In this document: in pieces, positions 31,590 through 39,579 of the stretch
How positions within the stretch are numbered: the stretch's first letter is position 1
How the letters are laid out: each line of letters begins with the position of its first letter
Virus record (IMG/VR): IMGVR_UViG_3300032213_000265
Coordinates: 1-50,262 of that record
DNA from: a virus
Length of the DNA stretch: 50,262 bases
Direction: 5' to 3' (one strand)
Notes under the pieces: generated by a model
What the model was told of the DNA's origin: nothing
Databases searched by the model: none
The model's input: the letters and a program-made list of their open reading frames with translations, nothing else
Program-made: the position numbers and the translations under genes

Positions 31590-31595
31590 TATAAT
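31590..31595 (+). promoter_or_regulatory. Candidate -10 box before the HD-hydrolase gene
   Basis: Perfect TATAAT at 31590-31595, 30 bases before the gene start, in the only intergenic gap of this block. No TTGACA-like box lies 16-18 bp upstream, so activation through the dyad at 31535-31556 is possible. The leader CATAACTCATAACTGGAG resembles the one at 25004-25022. Confidence 0.5.
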
Positions 31596-31624
31596 TCTTT
31601 GCATAACTCATAACTGGAGAACGC

Positions 31625-32122
31625 ATGAAAACTACCCTTGAATTCATTTTAGCCGGTGCTGCTGTAAAGCGATACCACACGGTGACTACGCTCATGACTG
31701 AGACCGTTGGTCATCATTCTCACGGTGTTGCTTTGCTGTGTATGCTTCTTGATCCTAACCCGAGTCGAGGACTGATACTGGCTGCTCTTCTGCACGATTT
31801 AGCAGAGCATCAAACTGGCGACATTCCTTCTCCTGCAAAGCATAAATACGGCATCGGTGATCAGGTTAGCGAGCTTGAGGACAAGTTACTTAGAGAAGCC
31901 GGTCTAGGTATGCCACAACTTCATCCTGAAGACAATAGAATTTTAAAACTTGCAGATGTAGCGCAAGGTGCTTTATTCTGCATAAAAGAAATGACTTTAG
32001 GTAATAGCAACATGAGAAGTATTTTTAATCGTTACGTTGCGTATGCTGAAGAAATGATGCTGTACGGACGTGAAAAAGAATTGTTTAATTTGATAAAGGA
32101 GATGGCTAGTGAGTGCAAATGA
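31625..32122 (+). CDS. HD-domain phosphohydrolase (YfbR-like nucleotidase)
   Basis: 165 residues. Motifs: VGHHSHGVALL (His cluster at 30-33), LLHDLAEHQTGDIPSP (HD at 57-58, Glu 61, Asp 66), and RILKLADVAQG (second Asp). These are the metal ligands of HD-type 5'-nucleotidases such as YfbR, which remove phosphate from dNMPs; DatZ of Z-DNA phages is a related dNTPase. Following the hydroxymethylase and preceding the polymerase, it may drain the normal dTMP/dTTP pool so that the modified nucleotide is used. The substrate is not determinable here; no PurZ or MazZ is present. Confidence 0.8.
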   Translation: MKTTLEFILAGAAVKRYHTVTTLMTETVGHHSHGVALLCMLLDPNPSRGLILAALLHDLAEHQTGDIPSPAKHKYGIGDQVSELEDKLLREAGLGMPQLHPEDNRILKLADVAQGALFCIKEMTLGNSNMRSIFNRYVAYAEEMMLYGREKELFNLIKEMASECK

Positions 32123-32372
32123 CAAGCAGGTTGCAGGTTCACATTACCGCTCAGGTATTCAACATTGGGACTATGTAGTAGCTAACGATCTTGATTATTT
32201 CCAAGGTCAAATCACTAAGTATGTCACTCGTTGGAAAAATAAAAATGGTATGGCTGATCTTTTAAAAGCTCAGCATTTCCTTGAGAAGTATATTGAGATA
32301 GTCAGCTCGCCAGGATTAGGGTTACCCGATGATGGCTCTGAACCTACTAGAAATTACGTTAATCAGGACTGA
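32109..32372 (+). CDS. DUF3310 family protein
   Basis: 87 residues. GSHYRSGIQHWDYVVANDLD then YFQGQITKYVTRWKNKNGMA, DLLKAQHFLEKYIE: the YF.G.I.KYV.RW..KNG..DL.KA..Y/HFLE pattern is DUF3310, a small helical family present in many phages, sometimes annotated as nucleotide kinase-like without proof. GTG start at 32109 with AGGAG upstream; overlaps both neighbours. Confidence 0.85.
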   Translation: MSANDKQVAGSHYRSGIQHWDYVVANDLDYFQGQITKYVTRWKNKNGMADLLKAQHFLEKYIEIVSSPGLGLPDDGSEPTRNYVNQD

Positions 32373-34210
32373 TGGCTACATTTGTGTTCGATACTGAGAC
32401 CTTACCTAACCGCACGTTATTCTGCGCTAAAAACGTAGACACGGGCGAGTGGTTCGATCTCTGGCAGCATGAAGAAAACTCAGCGGAGAGACTTTTGAAA
32501 TTTGTACAGCAACCTGATGCTACGTTCGTAGGTTTTAACAGTCGTTCGTTTGACAACGTAGTGGTTGCTGCGTTTTGTGGTGGGCGCACCTCGTTGGAAA
32601 TCAAGCGTATAGCCGACGACTTGATCGTTAATCGTGTGGCTTACTGGCAGGCAATGCGCAAGTTTAGTCTCAGGGACGTAATGATAGACACTATAGACAT
32701 TATTGAAGTGGCTCCGTCATTTGTAGGTTTAAAAGCTTACGGTGCGCGTATGCATATGCCTATATTGCAAGATATGCCGATAGCTCATGACGCACACATC
32801 ACACCCGAGCAGGAACCTTTGGTGCTTGAGTATTGCCACAATGACGTAGACACTACTCAGGAACTGTTACGTCATCTTGAAAAAGAGATCATGCTGCGGG
32901 TAGACATGTCAAGGCAGTATAAAACTGACATGCGTAGTAAGTCTGATTCTCAGATGGCTGAACAGGCGTACATAACATCTATGAAGCTTGAGCGTAAAGA
33001 CAATGAGGTTCCTGATACTATTACGTATATACCTCCGCAGTTTTTGAAGTTCATGGATGCTGAATTGCAAGGTTTGCTAGATAAAGTTTCTGTTCATGTT
33101 TTTGACATGAATAAAAATACAGGTCACGTCATTCTGCCCGACTTTTTAGGTAAGAATACAATAAAATTTGGTACCGGTCAATATCAACTTGGAGTTGGAG
33201 GAATACATAGTGTACACGATAAATCAGTCTGCTACATCGCTGGTGACGACATCATCTGCGACATTGATGCTGCCTCATTCTACCCCTCGATTATCCTTGA
33301 ATGTGGTTTTATCCCCGTCTCGCTCGGGAAACCGTTTATCGATGAGTACAGAAATATTTATAACAAACGGCTCGAAGCAAAGCGAACCGGAGACAAGGTA
33401 ATTAACGAAACCTTAAAGATTTCGTTAAATGGCACTTTCGGTAAACTGGCCAGCAAATATTCAGTTCTCTATTCCCCTGATCTGATGTTAGCGGTAACGC
33501 TAACTGGCCAGTTTACACTTTTAATGCTGATTGAATGGTTGGAGAAAGCCGGTGCTGTGACTCTGTCTGCTAACACCGACGGCATAGCGATTCGCTATTC
33601 GAAATCACAACATGAGACCATTCAGAAGGTTGTGTCTAGGTTCAGTGAAATATCGCGTTTTGAGTTTGAATTTACGCCATATAGAGCGTTAGCTATGAAA
33701 GACGTAAATAACTACATAGCGATCAAACCAGACCGCAGTCTAAAAGTGAAAGGTATATATGCGCCGTTATCGTTGCGGAAGAACCCCACAGCGCAGGTCG
33801 CTTCAGATGCAGTCGGACAGTGGCTCGCGGTCGGTACGCCATTTGAGGAGACTATACGCAGTGCACCGTTTCAAGATTTTATCTCAGCACGGAATGTTAC
33901 CGGAGGGGGTCAGCAGTTTGGCGAGTTCCTTGGCAAAGTCGTACGTTGGTACCAATCTAGCGATGATAAAGTGGATCCTATTAGATACGTTTCCAACGGT
34001 AACAAGGTTCCAAAAACGGACGGTGCGAAGGCGTGCATGATATTAAAAGACAAAGTCATACACCCGAAAGATTTAGACTATACGTGGTATATCAAAGAAG
34101 CGATCAAGATAGCCATAGCTGTGGGTTGCAAGGATTATTTAACAGCGGAGCAGTTAGCTCTGGTTGCTCCTCCCCCAAAACAACCTAGGAAGAAAAATGG
34201 AACAGGGTAA
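32372..34210 (+). CDS. Family-B DNA polymerase with 3'-5' exonuclease
   Basis: 612 residues, short for the family. Exonuclease: ExoI FDTET (D7, E9), ExoII FNSRSFDN (N56, D61), ExoIII YCHND (Y154, D158). Polymerase: motif A DAASFYPSI (D299), motif B KISLNGTFGKLAS (K349, N353, G357), motif C LSANTDGIAI (N401-T-D403). Motif C thus has Asn in place of the usual first Asp. The palm-to-finger distance is small, as in compact phage PolB enzymes. It replicates the phage genome, presumably with the prim-pol and helicase of the leftward unit. It overlaps the DUF3310 gene by one base. Confidence 0.9.
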   Translation: MATFVFDTETLPNRTLFCAKNVDTGEWFDLWQHEENSAERLLKFVQQPDATFVGFNSRSFDNVVVAAFCGGRTSLEIKRIADDLIVNRVAYWQAMRKFSLRDVMIDTIDIIEVAPSFVGLKAYGARMHMPILQDMPIAHDAHITPEQEPLVLEYCHNDVDTTQELLRHLEKEIMLRVDMSRQYKTDMRSKSDSQMAEQAYITSMKLERKDNEVPDTITYIPPQFLKFMDAELQGLLDKVSVHVFDMNKNTGHVILPDFLGKNTIKFGTGQYQLGVGGIHSVHDKSVCYIAGDDIICDIDAASFYPSIILECGFIPVSLGKPFIDEYRNIYNKRLEAKRTGDKVINETLKISLNGTFGKLASKYSVLYSPDLMLAVTLTGQFTLLMLIEWLEKAGAVTLSANTDGIAIRYSKSQHETIQKVVSRFSEISRFEFEFTPYRALAMKDVNNYIAIKPDRSLKVKGIYAPLSLRKNPTAQVASDAVGQWLAVGTPFEETIRSAPFQDFISARNVTGGGQQFGEFLGKVVRWYQSSDDKVDPIRYVSNGNKVPKTDGAKACMILKDKVIHPKDLDYTWYIKEAIKIAIAVGCKDYLTAEQLALVAPPPKQPRKKNGTG

Positions 34211-34544
34211 CGAAAGAACAGTATACGTAGTGCAAGTTGACAATAATAAAGATTTATCTGACGCCAAAAAATATGGGAAGTTACGTGCTATATTTGCTAA
34301 TCCTCGTAAGCCTTACGATACTCATCAGTTATTGAATAAGGCTCGTCGGGAGCTTAAAGACTGGCAGTCGGGAGATTATCTTTTGATAGTAGGTGACCCT
34401 ACCCTCTGCGCAGTTTCTATGTCTGTGATAACAGAGTTTCACTCTCTAATAAACGTACTAAGCTGGGACAGGAATCAGTTTCAATATATTTCTCAGCGTT
34501 GGGATTTTGGAATACTCAACAACGATGAGTTTCAGGTTTTATAG
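34197..34544 (+). CDS. Protein of unknown function after the polymerase
   Basis: About 115 residues from ATG at 34197 (AGGAAG upstream, overlapping polymerase stop): GNERTVYVVQVDNNKDLSDA, then YGKLRAIFANPRKPYDTHQL, SGDYLLIVGDPTLCAVSM and a C-terminal FGILNNDEFQVL. Alpha/beta composition. Not recognised, but the same small protein type often stands between polymerase and recombinase genes. A longer start at 34164 is inside the polymerase frame and has no SD. Confidence 0.72.
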   Translation: MEQGNERTVYVVQVDNNKDLSDAKKYGKLRAIFANPRKPYDTHQLLNKARRELKDWQSGDYLLIVGDPTLCAVSMSVITEFHSLINVLSWDRNQFQYISQRWDFGILNNDEFQVL

Positions 34545-34586
34545 GTGCGGACGACAAACCGCCAAACTTCAGAAAGGAGAAACAAA

Positions 34587-35327
34587 ATGTCAGACTGGCA
34601 AAAGAGCCTTAGAAAAGGCAAGCAGGAAATACCACCTCGTATTTGCATCTACGGGGGGCATGGTATCGGTAAGTCTACGTTGGCAAGTCAGTTTCCTAAA
34701 CCTATTTTTATTAGCACTGAAGACGGGTTAGATTCTTTAGACGTAGTTAGCTTCCCTAGAGCTGTTTCAGTTACCGACGTGGTTGAGAGCATTAAAACGC
34801 TCATCAAAGAAGATCACGAGTACAAGACAGTTGTAATCGACTCAGTTGATTGGTTGGTTGAACCGTTGATTATGCAGAACGTAGAAAGCTCTCATGAGGC
34901 TAAAGATCTTGCTTACGGCAAAGGTCAGATGTTAGTAGCTGAAGAGTTTCGTGAAATTCTGCAAGGTCTAGATGTCTTGCGTTCAAAACGTAACATGAAT
35001 GTCGTATTAATTGCGCATTCAGCAGTTATACGTTTTGAAGACCCAAGGACAGAACCTTACGATAGGTACCAACCTAAGCTACCTAATCGTTGCAATGCGT
35101 TGTTGATGGAATGGGCAGACGTATTAGCGTTCGCTGCTTTCAAAGTCATCATCCGCAAGGCAGACACCGGCTTTAATAACACAAAGAACCGTGGGGTTAC
35201 GACTGGTGAGCGACTATTACATTTCGTTGAGAATCCGGCGTATGCTGCAAAGAATCGTTACACATGCCCAGATGAAGTCGAAATGACTATGGAAAACGTA
35301 GCTAAACTTATTCCAATTGCCAACTGA
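34587..35327 (+). CDS. RecA-like ATPase, Sak4-type recombinase
   Basis: 246 residues from ATG at 34587 (AAGGAG upstream; an ATG at 34545 lacks one). Walker A GGHGIGKST near the N-terminus, FISTEDGLDSLDV, Walker B KTVVIDSVDWLVE, then NMNVVLIAHSAVIRFEDP, which is the RecA-core order of the Sak4 single-strand annealing ATPases. It pairs with the SSB-like protein that follows, an arrangement often seen in phages and reported functional for Sak4 with SSB. Acts on recombination-dependent replication intermediates. Confidence 0.85.
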   Translation: MSDWQKSLRKGKQEIPPRICIYGGHGIGKSTLASQFPKPIFISTEDGLDSLDVVSFPRAVSVTDVVESIKTLIKEDHEYKTVVIDSVDWLVEPLIMQNVESSHEAKDLAYGKGQMLVAEEFREILQGLDVLRSKRNMNVVLIAHSAVIRFEDPRTEPYDRYQPKLPNRCNALLMEWADVLAFAAFKVIIRKADTGFNNTKNRGVTTGERLLHFVENPAYAAKNRYTCPDEVEMTMENVAKLIPIAN

Positions 35328-35337
35328 GGAGATCACA

Positions 35338-35823
35338 ATGGCTAAATTCGGTTTTGATGTGTCTGATGTAGAAATGACAGCAGCTCCCACTTCTTACGAG
35401 CCTATTCCTGAGGGTGAGTATACTCTCAAAGCGGTAGAAGCTGAGGAAAAAGCAACGAGCAAAGGTGACGGATCTTACATTAAAGTGAAGTTTGAAGTCG
35501 TCAAAGGTGACTACGCGACTCGCTTGATATGGCAGAATTTCAATCATAATAACCCTAGCGAAAAAGCTCAAAATATTGGGCGACAGCAGTTGATAGGTTG
35601 GGCTGCAGCCTGTGGCAAGCCAGACGCCGAAGACACTGATAAGTTGCTAGATAAGCCGTTTCTAGCTTCTGTCGCGATTGAAAAAGGTACTGGTGGTTAT
35701 TCTGACAGCAACCGTATTAAAGCTTTCTTGTCTGGCGCTGCAGAGTCTGCTCCAAAAGCTGCGCCAAAAGCAGCAGCTAAACCAGCCCCAGCAGCGGCTA
35801 AAACAGGTAATCCTTGGGATTAA
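35338..35823 (+). CDS. DUF669-like single-strand DNA-binding protein
   Basis: 161 residues from ATG at 35338 (GAGGAG upstream). EPIPEGEYTLKAVEAEEKAT, GDGSYIKVKFEVVKGDYATR, LIWQNFNHNNPSEKAQNIGR then QQLIGWAAACG: OB-fold-type body of DUF669. The C-terminal ~30 residues are Ala/Pro/Lys-rich and end in NPWD, an acidic tip like those of SSB proteins that dock partners. Likely coats ssDNA for the Sak4-like ATPase and polymerase. Confidence 0.82.
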   Translation: MAKFGFDVSDVEMTAAPTSYEPIPEGEYTLKAVEAEEKATSKGDGSYIKVKFEVVKGDYATRLIWQNFNHNNPSEKAQNIGRQQLIGWAAACGKPDAEDTDKLLDKPFLASVAIEKGTGGYSDSNRIKAFLSGAAESAPKAAPKAAAKPAPAAAKTGNPWD

Positions 35824-35924
35824 TGTAGCAACGACACCCAGCCGGAGGTGGTGTAAAACACCGGCAGTGGGGGCTAAAGTATATCGTTAGGCAGTTTCCT
35901 TCTTTAGTGACCCCACACCTACAT
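35823..35924 (+). ncRNA. Branched RNA-like structure in a leader
   Basis: In the 114-nt gap after the SSB gene: closing stem ATGTAG (35823-35828) with CTACAT (35919-35924); an arm GCCGG (35841-35845) with CCGGC (35861-35865), or alternatively GGTGT (35850-35854) with ACACC (35858-35862); and an arm GTGGGG (35867-35872) with CCCCAC (35911-35916) extended by CTAAAG (35874-35879) with CTTTAG (35902-35907). Together these give a three-way junction directly ahead of the AGGAG of the nuclease gene. It matches no RNA class I recognise. Cis-regulation of translation or message processing is inferred. Confidence 0.6.
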
Positions 35925-35937
35925 AACAGGAGAACTT

Positions 35938-36777
35938 ATGGTAGCCTTACCACCTCGCCCAGAGCAGGTAGTGATAGATAGAATTTACGAAAGTATAAAG
36001 CAAGAAAAGTCTAATTCTGAGTTATACCTTGGTCGTCTCGGTGCGTCTTTTATAGGTGAAGATTGCATACGTAAAATTTGGTTCAGCTGGCGTTCATTTA
36101 CTTCTTCGTCATTTGACGGTAGAATACTGAGATTATTTGAAACAGGGCATCTTCAAGAAGATAGAATTGTCAATGATTTACGCCGTGCCGGTTTTCAAGT
36201 TTGGGATAGAGATGAAGACGGTAAACAGTTTGAGCGTTCAGACGACACCGGACACTTTGTAACTAAAGTTGACGGTATAATGAAAGGTGTTCCTGATAGC
36301 GAAGAAGTTGCGCATCTTTTGGAAGTAAAAACCCACAATAAGGATAGTTTCAACGGGTTAAACAAAAAAGGTGTTCAGGACTCTAAACCTACACATTACT
36401 CTCAGATGCAATACAGTATGGCGCTCATGGGTTTAAATCGAGGTATGTATGTAGCTGTGTGTAAAGACAACGAACAGTTTTACGTAGAGCGTATTAGAGA
36501 AGACCGAGCTGAGCAAAAGAAACTTTCAACGAAAGTTATCAAGCTTATAGAAGCAAAAATGAGACCCGCCGGTATAAGTGATGATGCTTCATCTTTCGGG
36601 TGTAAATTTTGTGAGGAAAAAGCTGTCTGCTTGAAACAGAAAGAGCCGTTAAAAACATGTCGTTCTTGTGTGAACTCTGCGCCTACTCAGAACGGTAGTT
36701 GGACATGTCTCAGGGACGAAACGGTGTTAACTCAAGACCAGCAGAGAGCGGCATGTGAACATTACGAGGTGTTATGA
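35938..36777 (+). CDS. PD-(D/E)XK nuclease with iron-sulfur-type cysteines
   Basis: 279 residues. Nuclease core: HFVTKVDGIM (D112) and LLEVKTHNKD (E129, K131), with helix PTHYSQMQYSMALMG. One Cys at 43 (GEDCIRKIWFSW) plus C222-K-F-C225-x5-C231 gives the 'iron staple' layout of Cas4/AddB-type RecB nucleases. A further Cys group (241, 244, 257, 273) at the C-terminus looks like a separate zinc site. Probably the phage DNA exonuclease feeding ssDNA to the Sak4/SSB pair. Preceded by AGGAG and the structured leader; ends in an overlap with the resolvase. Confidence 0.83.
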   Translation: MVALPPRPEQVVIDRIYESIKQEKSNSELYLGRLGASFIGEDCIRKIWFSWRSFTSSSFDGRILRLFETGHLQEDRIVNDLRRAGFQVWDRDEDGKQFERSDDTGHFVTKVDGIMKGVPDSEEVAHLLEVKTHNKDSFNGLNKKGVQDSKPTHYSQMQYSMALMGLNRGMYVAVCKDNEQFYVERIREDRAEQKKLSTKVIKLIEAKMRPAGISDDASSFGCKFCEEKAVCLKQKEPLKTCRSCVNSAPTQNGSWTCLRDETVLTQDQQRAACEHYEVL

Positions 36778-37250
36778 TAACAGTCGGCATTGACCCAGGA
36801 TTAGATGGCGCTATCGCATTCCTCTCTGATGGCGCTTTCTTAGCCGTAGAAGACATGCCGTTTATAATCAAGGGTACGGGTACAGTTAAAAGGGAAGTTG
36901 ATCCTGCAGGGTTAATTCGGCTACTTAGAGAGCATGTTCCAGCTGACGATAAATGCGCTACAGCTCTAGAACGTGTAAACGCTATGCCAGGACAAGGTGT
37001 ATCCAGTGTTTTCAGTCTAGGTGACAGCTTCGGCTGCGCTAGATCAGCTGTAGCAGCGTGTAGTTATGAGATGCACGTAGTAACACCCGTCACTTGGAAA
37101 AAGTATTTTAAATTGACAAGCGACAAAGATCTATCGAGAGCGTTAGCCGTAAAGCTGTTTCCTAACGCACCTATCCATCTAAAGAAGCATACCGACAGAG
37201 CGGAAGCTCTATTAATGGCACGCTGGTTATATGAGGTGAACTATGCTTAA
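36774..37250 (+). CDS. RuvC-like Holliday junction resolvase
   Basis: 158 residues. VGIDPGLDGAIAF (first catalytic Asp, D7), CATALERVNAMPGQGVSSVF (catalytic Glu), and HTDRAEALLMARW (late Asp/Glu) reproduce the RuvC nuclease order. It would trim branched DNA before packaging. Starts four bases before the upstream stop and ends eight bases into the next gene. Confidence 0.88.
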   Translation: MITVGIDPGLDGAIAFLSDGAFLAVEDMPFIIKGTGTVKREVDPAGLIRLLREHVPADDKCATALERVNAMPGQGVSSVFSLGDSFGCARSAVAACSYEMHVVTPVTWKKYFKLTSDKDLSRALAVKLFPNAPIHLKKHTDRAEALLMARWLYEVNYA

Positions 37251-37503
37251 CGTAAAAACCGCAAGAAACGTAGAAACTCGTAAGATGTTTGAGAAGCCTA
37301 AAAAGGTTCCTCATGTTACTACAAAAGATCTTATAATCCGCAGCGAAGAATTATTCAACAGTGAGTATGCTACTGAAGAACAAAATTCTGCTAACCGTGA
37401 AAAGTGGGTTAAGTCTATTATGATCTTAGGTGACAGGTGGTTATTTGCTAAACCTATACCTAAACCGGAAATGCCGTTGGAAGAAAAAGAACCCCGAAAT
37501 TAA
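37243..37503 (+). CDS. Last gene of the rightward unit, unknown
   Basis: 86 residues: basic N-terminus KTARNVETRKMFEKPKKVPH, VTTKDLIIRSEELFNSEYAT, a helix ending WVKSIMILGDRWLFAKP and a Pro/Glu tail. No family recognised. It overlaps the resolvase gene; its stop lies within the hairpin that terminates leftward transcription. Confidence 0.72.
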   Translation: MLNVKTARNVETRKMFEKPKKVPHVTTKDLIIRSEELFNSEYATEEQNSANREKWVKSIMILGDRWLFAKPIPKPEMPLEEKEPRN

Positions 37504-37509
37504 TCGGGG
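37480..37509 (-). terminator. Terminator at the end of the leftward unit
   Basis: Stem CCCCGA (37492-37497) / TCGGGG (37504-37509) with a 6-nt loop. On the minus strand it is followed by TTCTTTTTCTT, making a rho-independent terminator for genes ending at 37534. On the plus strand TAAACCC follows, so it stops rightward transcription poorly. Confidence 0.7.
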
Positions 37510-37533
37510 TAAACCCACATACGTGAGGAGAAA

Positions 37534-39579
37534 TTATCTCTGTTGAGATTCGTCTTTAAGTATGTCGTCTTCTATGCTTGGTCCGGAACTAGGTGATGCG
37601 ATATCAGTTTCAATATCGTTTTCTATAGGTTTAGGTGTTTCTTTATCTGACGGTGACGGGAATATTGCGCTTGAAGTTCCCGTCACTGTTCCTCTCTCTA
37701 AAGCTGAAGCTTTGAGAGCTTTTGGACCGGCTTCAGCTGCATGATTCTCTAAAGCTTTTACAGCTGCCGCAACTTGTCTAGGGTCTTTAGCCATCAACAT
37801 GTCTGCTAATTTATCAGCAGTAGCGTCAGTCATTTGCGTTTTACGTAGACCTGTTAAAGCAGTTTTTGTCAAAGAGTTCCAGAAACCGCCGGTAACTGCG
37901 TCAGCAATAGCTCCACCTATCTCAGTACCTTCTTCAAGCTTTTTACCCATCTCTGTACGTTTTGCAGTACGAGAGTTTGCTAGAATATTATTAGCTTGAT
38001 GGAACAGTTGAGACTCTCGCTCTAAAGCATTTTTAAACACTCTAAACTGTTTCGGGCTGTCAAACAAAGGTTTCAATTTGTCTTGCATCTCAATACCGCC
38101 GATAATACGTTGGGCAGCATTGAAGTTTGTTGAAGGTTTCATAACACGACCGTAAAGATCTCGGGCAACACCTGTACGGAAAGCATGTTTTTCAGCATCA
38201 CTCATACCTTTTACGAGGCTGGCGACTTGTTCATGATCCATACCGCCGAAATCATCCATACCTTTACGCATGGCGTCTATGACTTCCATGTCGCCAGCGT
38301 AAGAACCCCGAGCTGTTTTATAGTCAGGTACGAGATTGTCAAGTCGGTCAACAAACCCTCTACGCAGCTGTTTTAAAGCGGTAGCCTCTGCCGTTGACAT
38401 ACCTTTAGCACTTTTATAACCGGCATCAATGCTAGCGTCAATACCCCGTTTAATGTAGTCTAAAGTACGAACGTCAGGCAACTGCGTAACTTCAACACCT
38501 ATAGGGTTTAATTTGTCATCTCTAACAACTTTGTATAGGTTTTGTAGTTCGTACTTGGACGGGTCTTCGCCTCGAACCTTAGCAGCTAAAGCTTCCGCAT
38601 CTGCGATCTCTTTAGCTTTATCAAAGAAGTTTTTAAATGCTGGTGATTTTAAGACTTCGTTAATGACCGGATCATCGACCGTACCGTGTTCATAAGCTTT
38701 GTCGTAAAGAGTGTCAGCTTTTTTACGCAGGTCGCTAACCATTCTTTGTTCATCAGCATAATAATCTCCTGGTTTTAGACCTTTTGCGGTTTGGCTATAC
38801 GTACGCTCTCTAATTCCTGCTTTTTGCTCAGTTAAACCTTTTTCAATTTTACGAGCCGCTTTACCGCTACGCTGGGCAACTGCTTCTGCTAAATCAGTAA
38901 TTGCTTCTCCGGTGTTAGCAACTCTAGAAGGTACGTTTAACGCTCTGTCACGTTGCATTATACGTTTGACATCGTTTGGAGACATCCCTGAATCGGATAA
39001 AGCCTCGGTAAACTTTTCTAAAGCTCTTTTTTCAGCCGCTGCATCGGTCGGACGTATTCTTTCTTTAGCCCAGTTATAAACACCTTTACCGGCTCTCATG
39101 CCGACGGGTAAAGCTACACCTAAAGTACCACCTATAACACCGCCTGAAACAGCACCCGAAGCACGGTCACCTTCTTCAGCAGAACCAGCACCTGAGATAG
39201 CACCGGTAGCAGTGCCAGCAGCCGCTAACCTAGCAAGTGCTCCAAGGGTAGAGCGTTGAATTTGGGCAGCACCGGCAGCTTGTCCACCAGGAACCAGCAT
39301 AGCAGCTGCCCCAGGAATAAACCCGCCAGCGAACTCAGCAGCTCCGCTAGTATATGGATTCTCTTTAGAAAATTGACCGTATTCTTTACGTATTTTACTT
39401 AGGTTTTGTTCGTAATCACCTTCACCTGATTTAGAGCGTAACCATGCTTCGGCTTCATCACCCCAACCCATACCTAAACCTTGCCCTAAAGCAGCTCGAG
39501 CAAGGTTCGTACCGTAGCTTACGGGTCGTTTTCCCGTAACAAGATCTGACAATTTAAGATCTGATACTTTATCGCCCAT
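37534..39579 (-). CDS. Large ejection/internal virion protein candidate (681 aa)
   Basis: N-terminus DLVTGKRPVSYGTNLARAAL and GMGWGDEAEAWLRSKSGEGD, a Gly/Ala-rich hydrophobic stretch (about 75-165: FAGGFIPGAAAMLVPGGQAA, GTATGAISGAGSAEEGDRAS, GGVIGGTLGVALPVG), then a long helical part (RRGFVDRLDNLVPDYKTARG, RQVAAAVKALENH) and an acidic, unstructured tail. A glycine-zipper membrane-inserting part plus coiled helices is what P22 gp16/gp20-like DNA-ejection proteins show. It is the last gene of the late unit and follows three similar proteins. Role inferred. Confidence 0.75.
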   Translation of the reverse strand: MGDKVSDLKLSDLVTGKRPVSYGTNLARAALGQGLGMGWGDEAEAWLRSKSGEGDYEQNLSKIRKEYGQFSKENPYTSGAAEFAGGFIPGAAAMLVPGGQAAGAAQIQRSTLGALARLAAAGTATGAISGAGSAEEGDRASGAVSGGVIGGTLGVALPVGMRAGKGVYNWAKERIRPTDAAAEKRALEKFTEALSDSGMSPNDVKRIMQRDRALNVPSRVANTGEAITDLAEAVAQRSGKAARKIEKGLTEQKAGIRERTYSQTAKGLKPGDYYADEQRMVSDLRKKADTLYDKAYEHGTVDDPVINEVLKSPAFKNFFDKAKEIADAEALAAKVRGEDPSKYELQNLYKVVRDDKLNPIGVEVTQLPDVRTLDYIKRGIDASIDAGYKSAKGMSTAEATALKQLRRGFVDRLDNLVPDYKTARGSYAGDMEVIDAMRKGMDDFGGMDHEQVASLVKGMSDAEKHAFRTGVARDLYGRVMKPSTNFNAAQRIIGGIEMQDKLKPLFDSPKQFRVFKNALERESQLFHQANNILANSRTAKRTEMGKKLEEGTEIGGAIADAVTGGFWNSLTKTALTGLRKTQMTDATADKLADMLMAKDPRQVAAAVKALENHAAEAGPKALKASALERGTVTGTSSAIFPSPSDKETPKPIENDIETDIASPSSGPSIEDDILKDESQQR

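Noticed and set aside
31625-32122. Z-genome (2-aminoadenine) system based on the HD hydrolase
   Set aside because: No PurZ or MazZ and no family-A DpoZ-like polymerase are present, while the neighbouring genes point to thymine modification.
35823-35924. Known ribozyme (hammerhead or twister) in the leader
   Set aside because: No CUGANGA/GAAA core and the twister internal-loop signature does not align; only general GC-rich similarity was found.
37492-37509. Bidirectional terminator
   Set aside because: Only the minus-strand reading has a T-rich tail; the plus strand continues TAAACCC.
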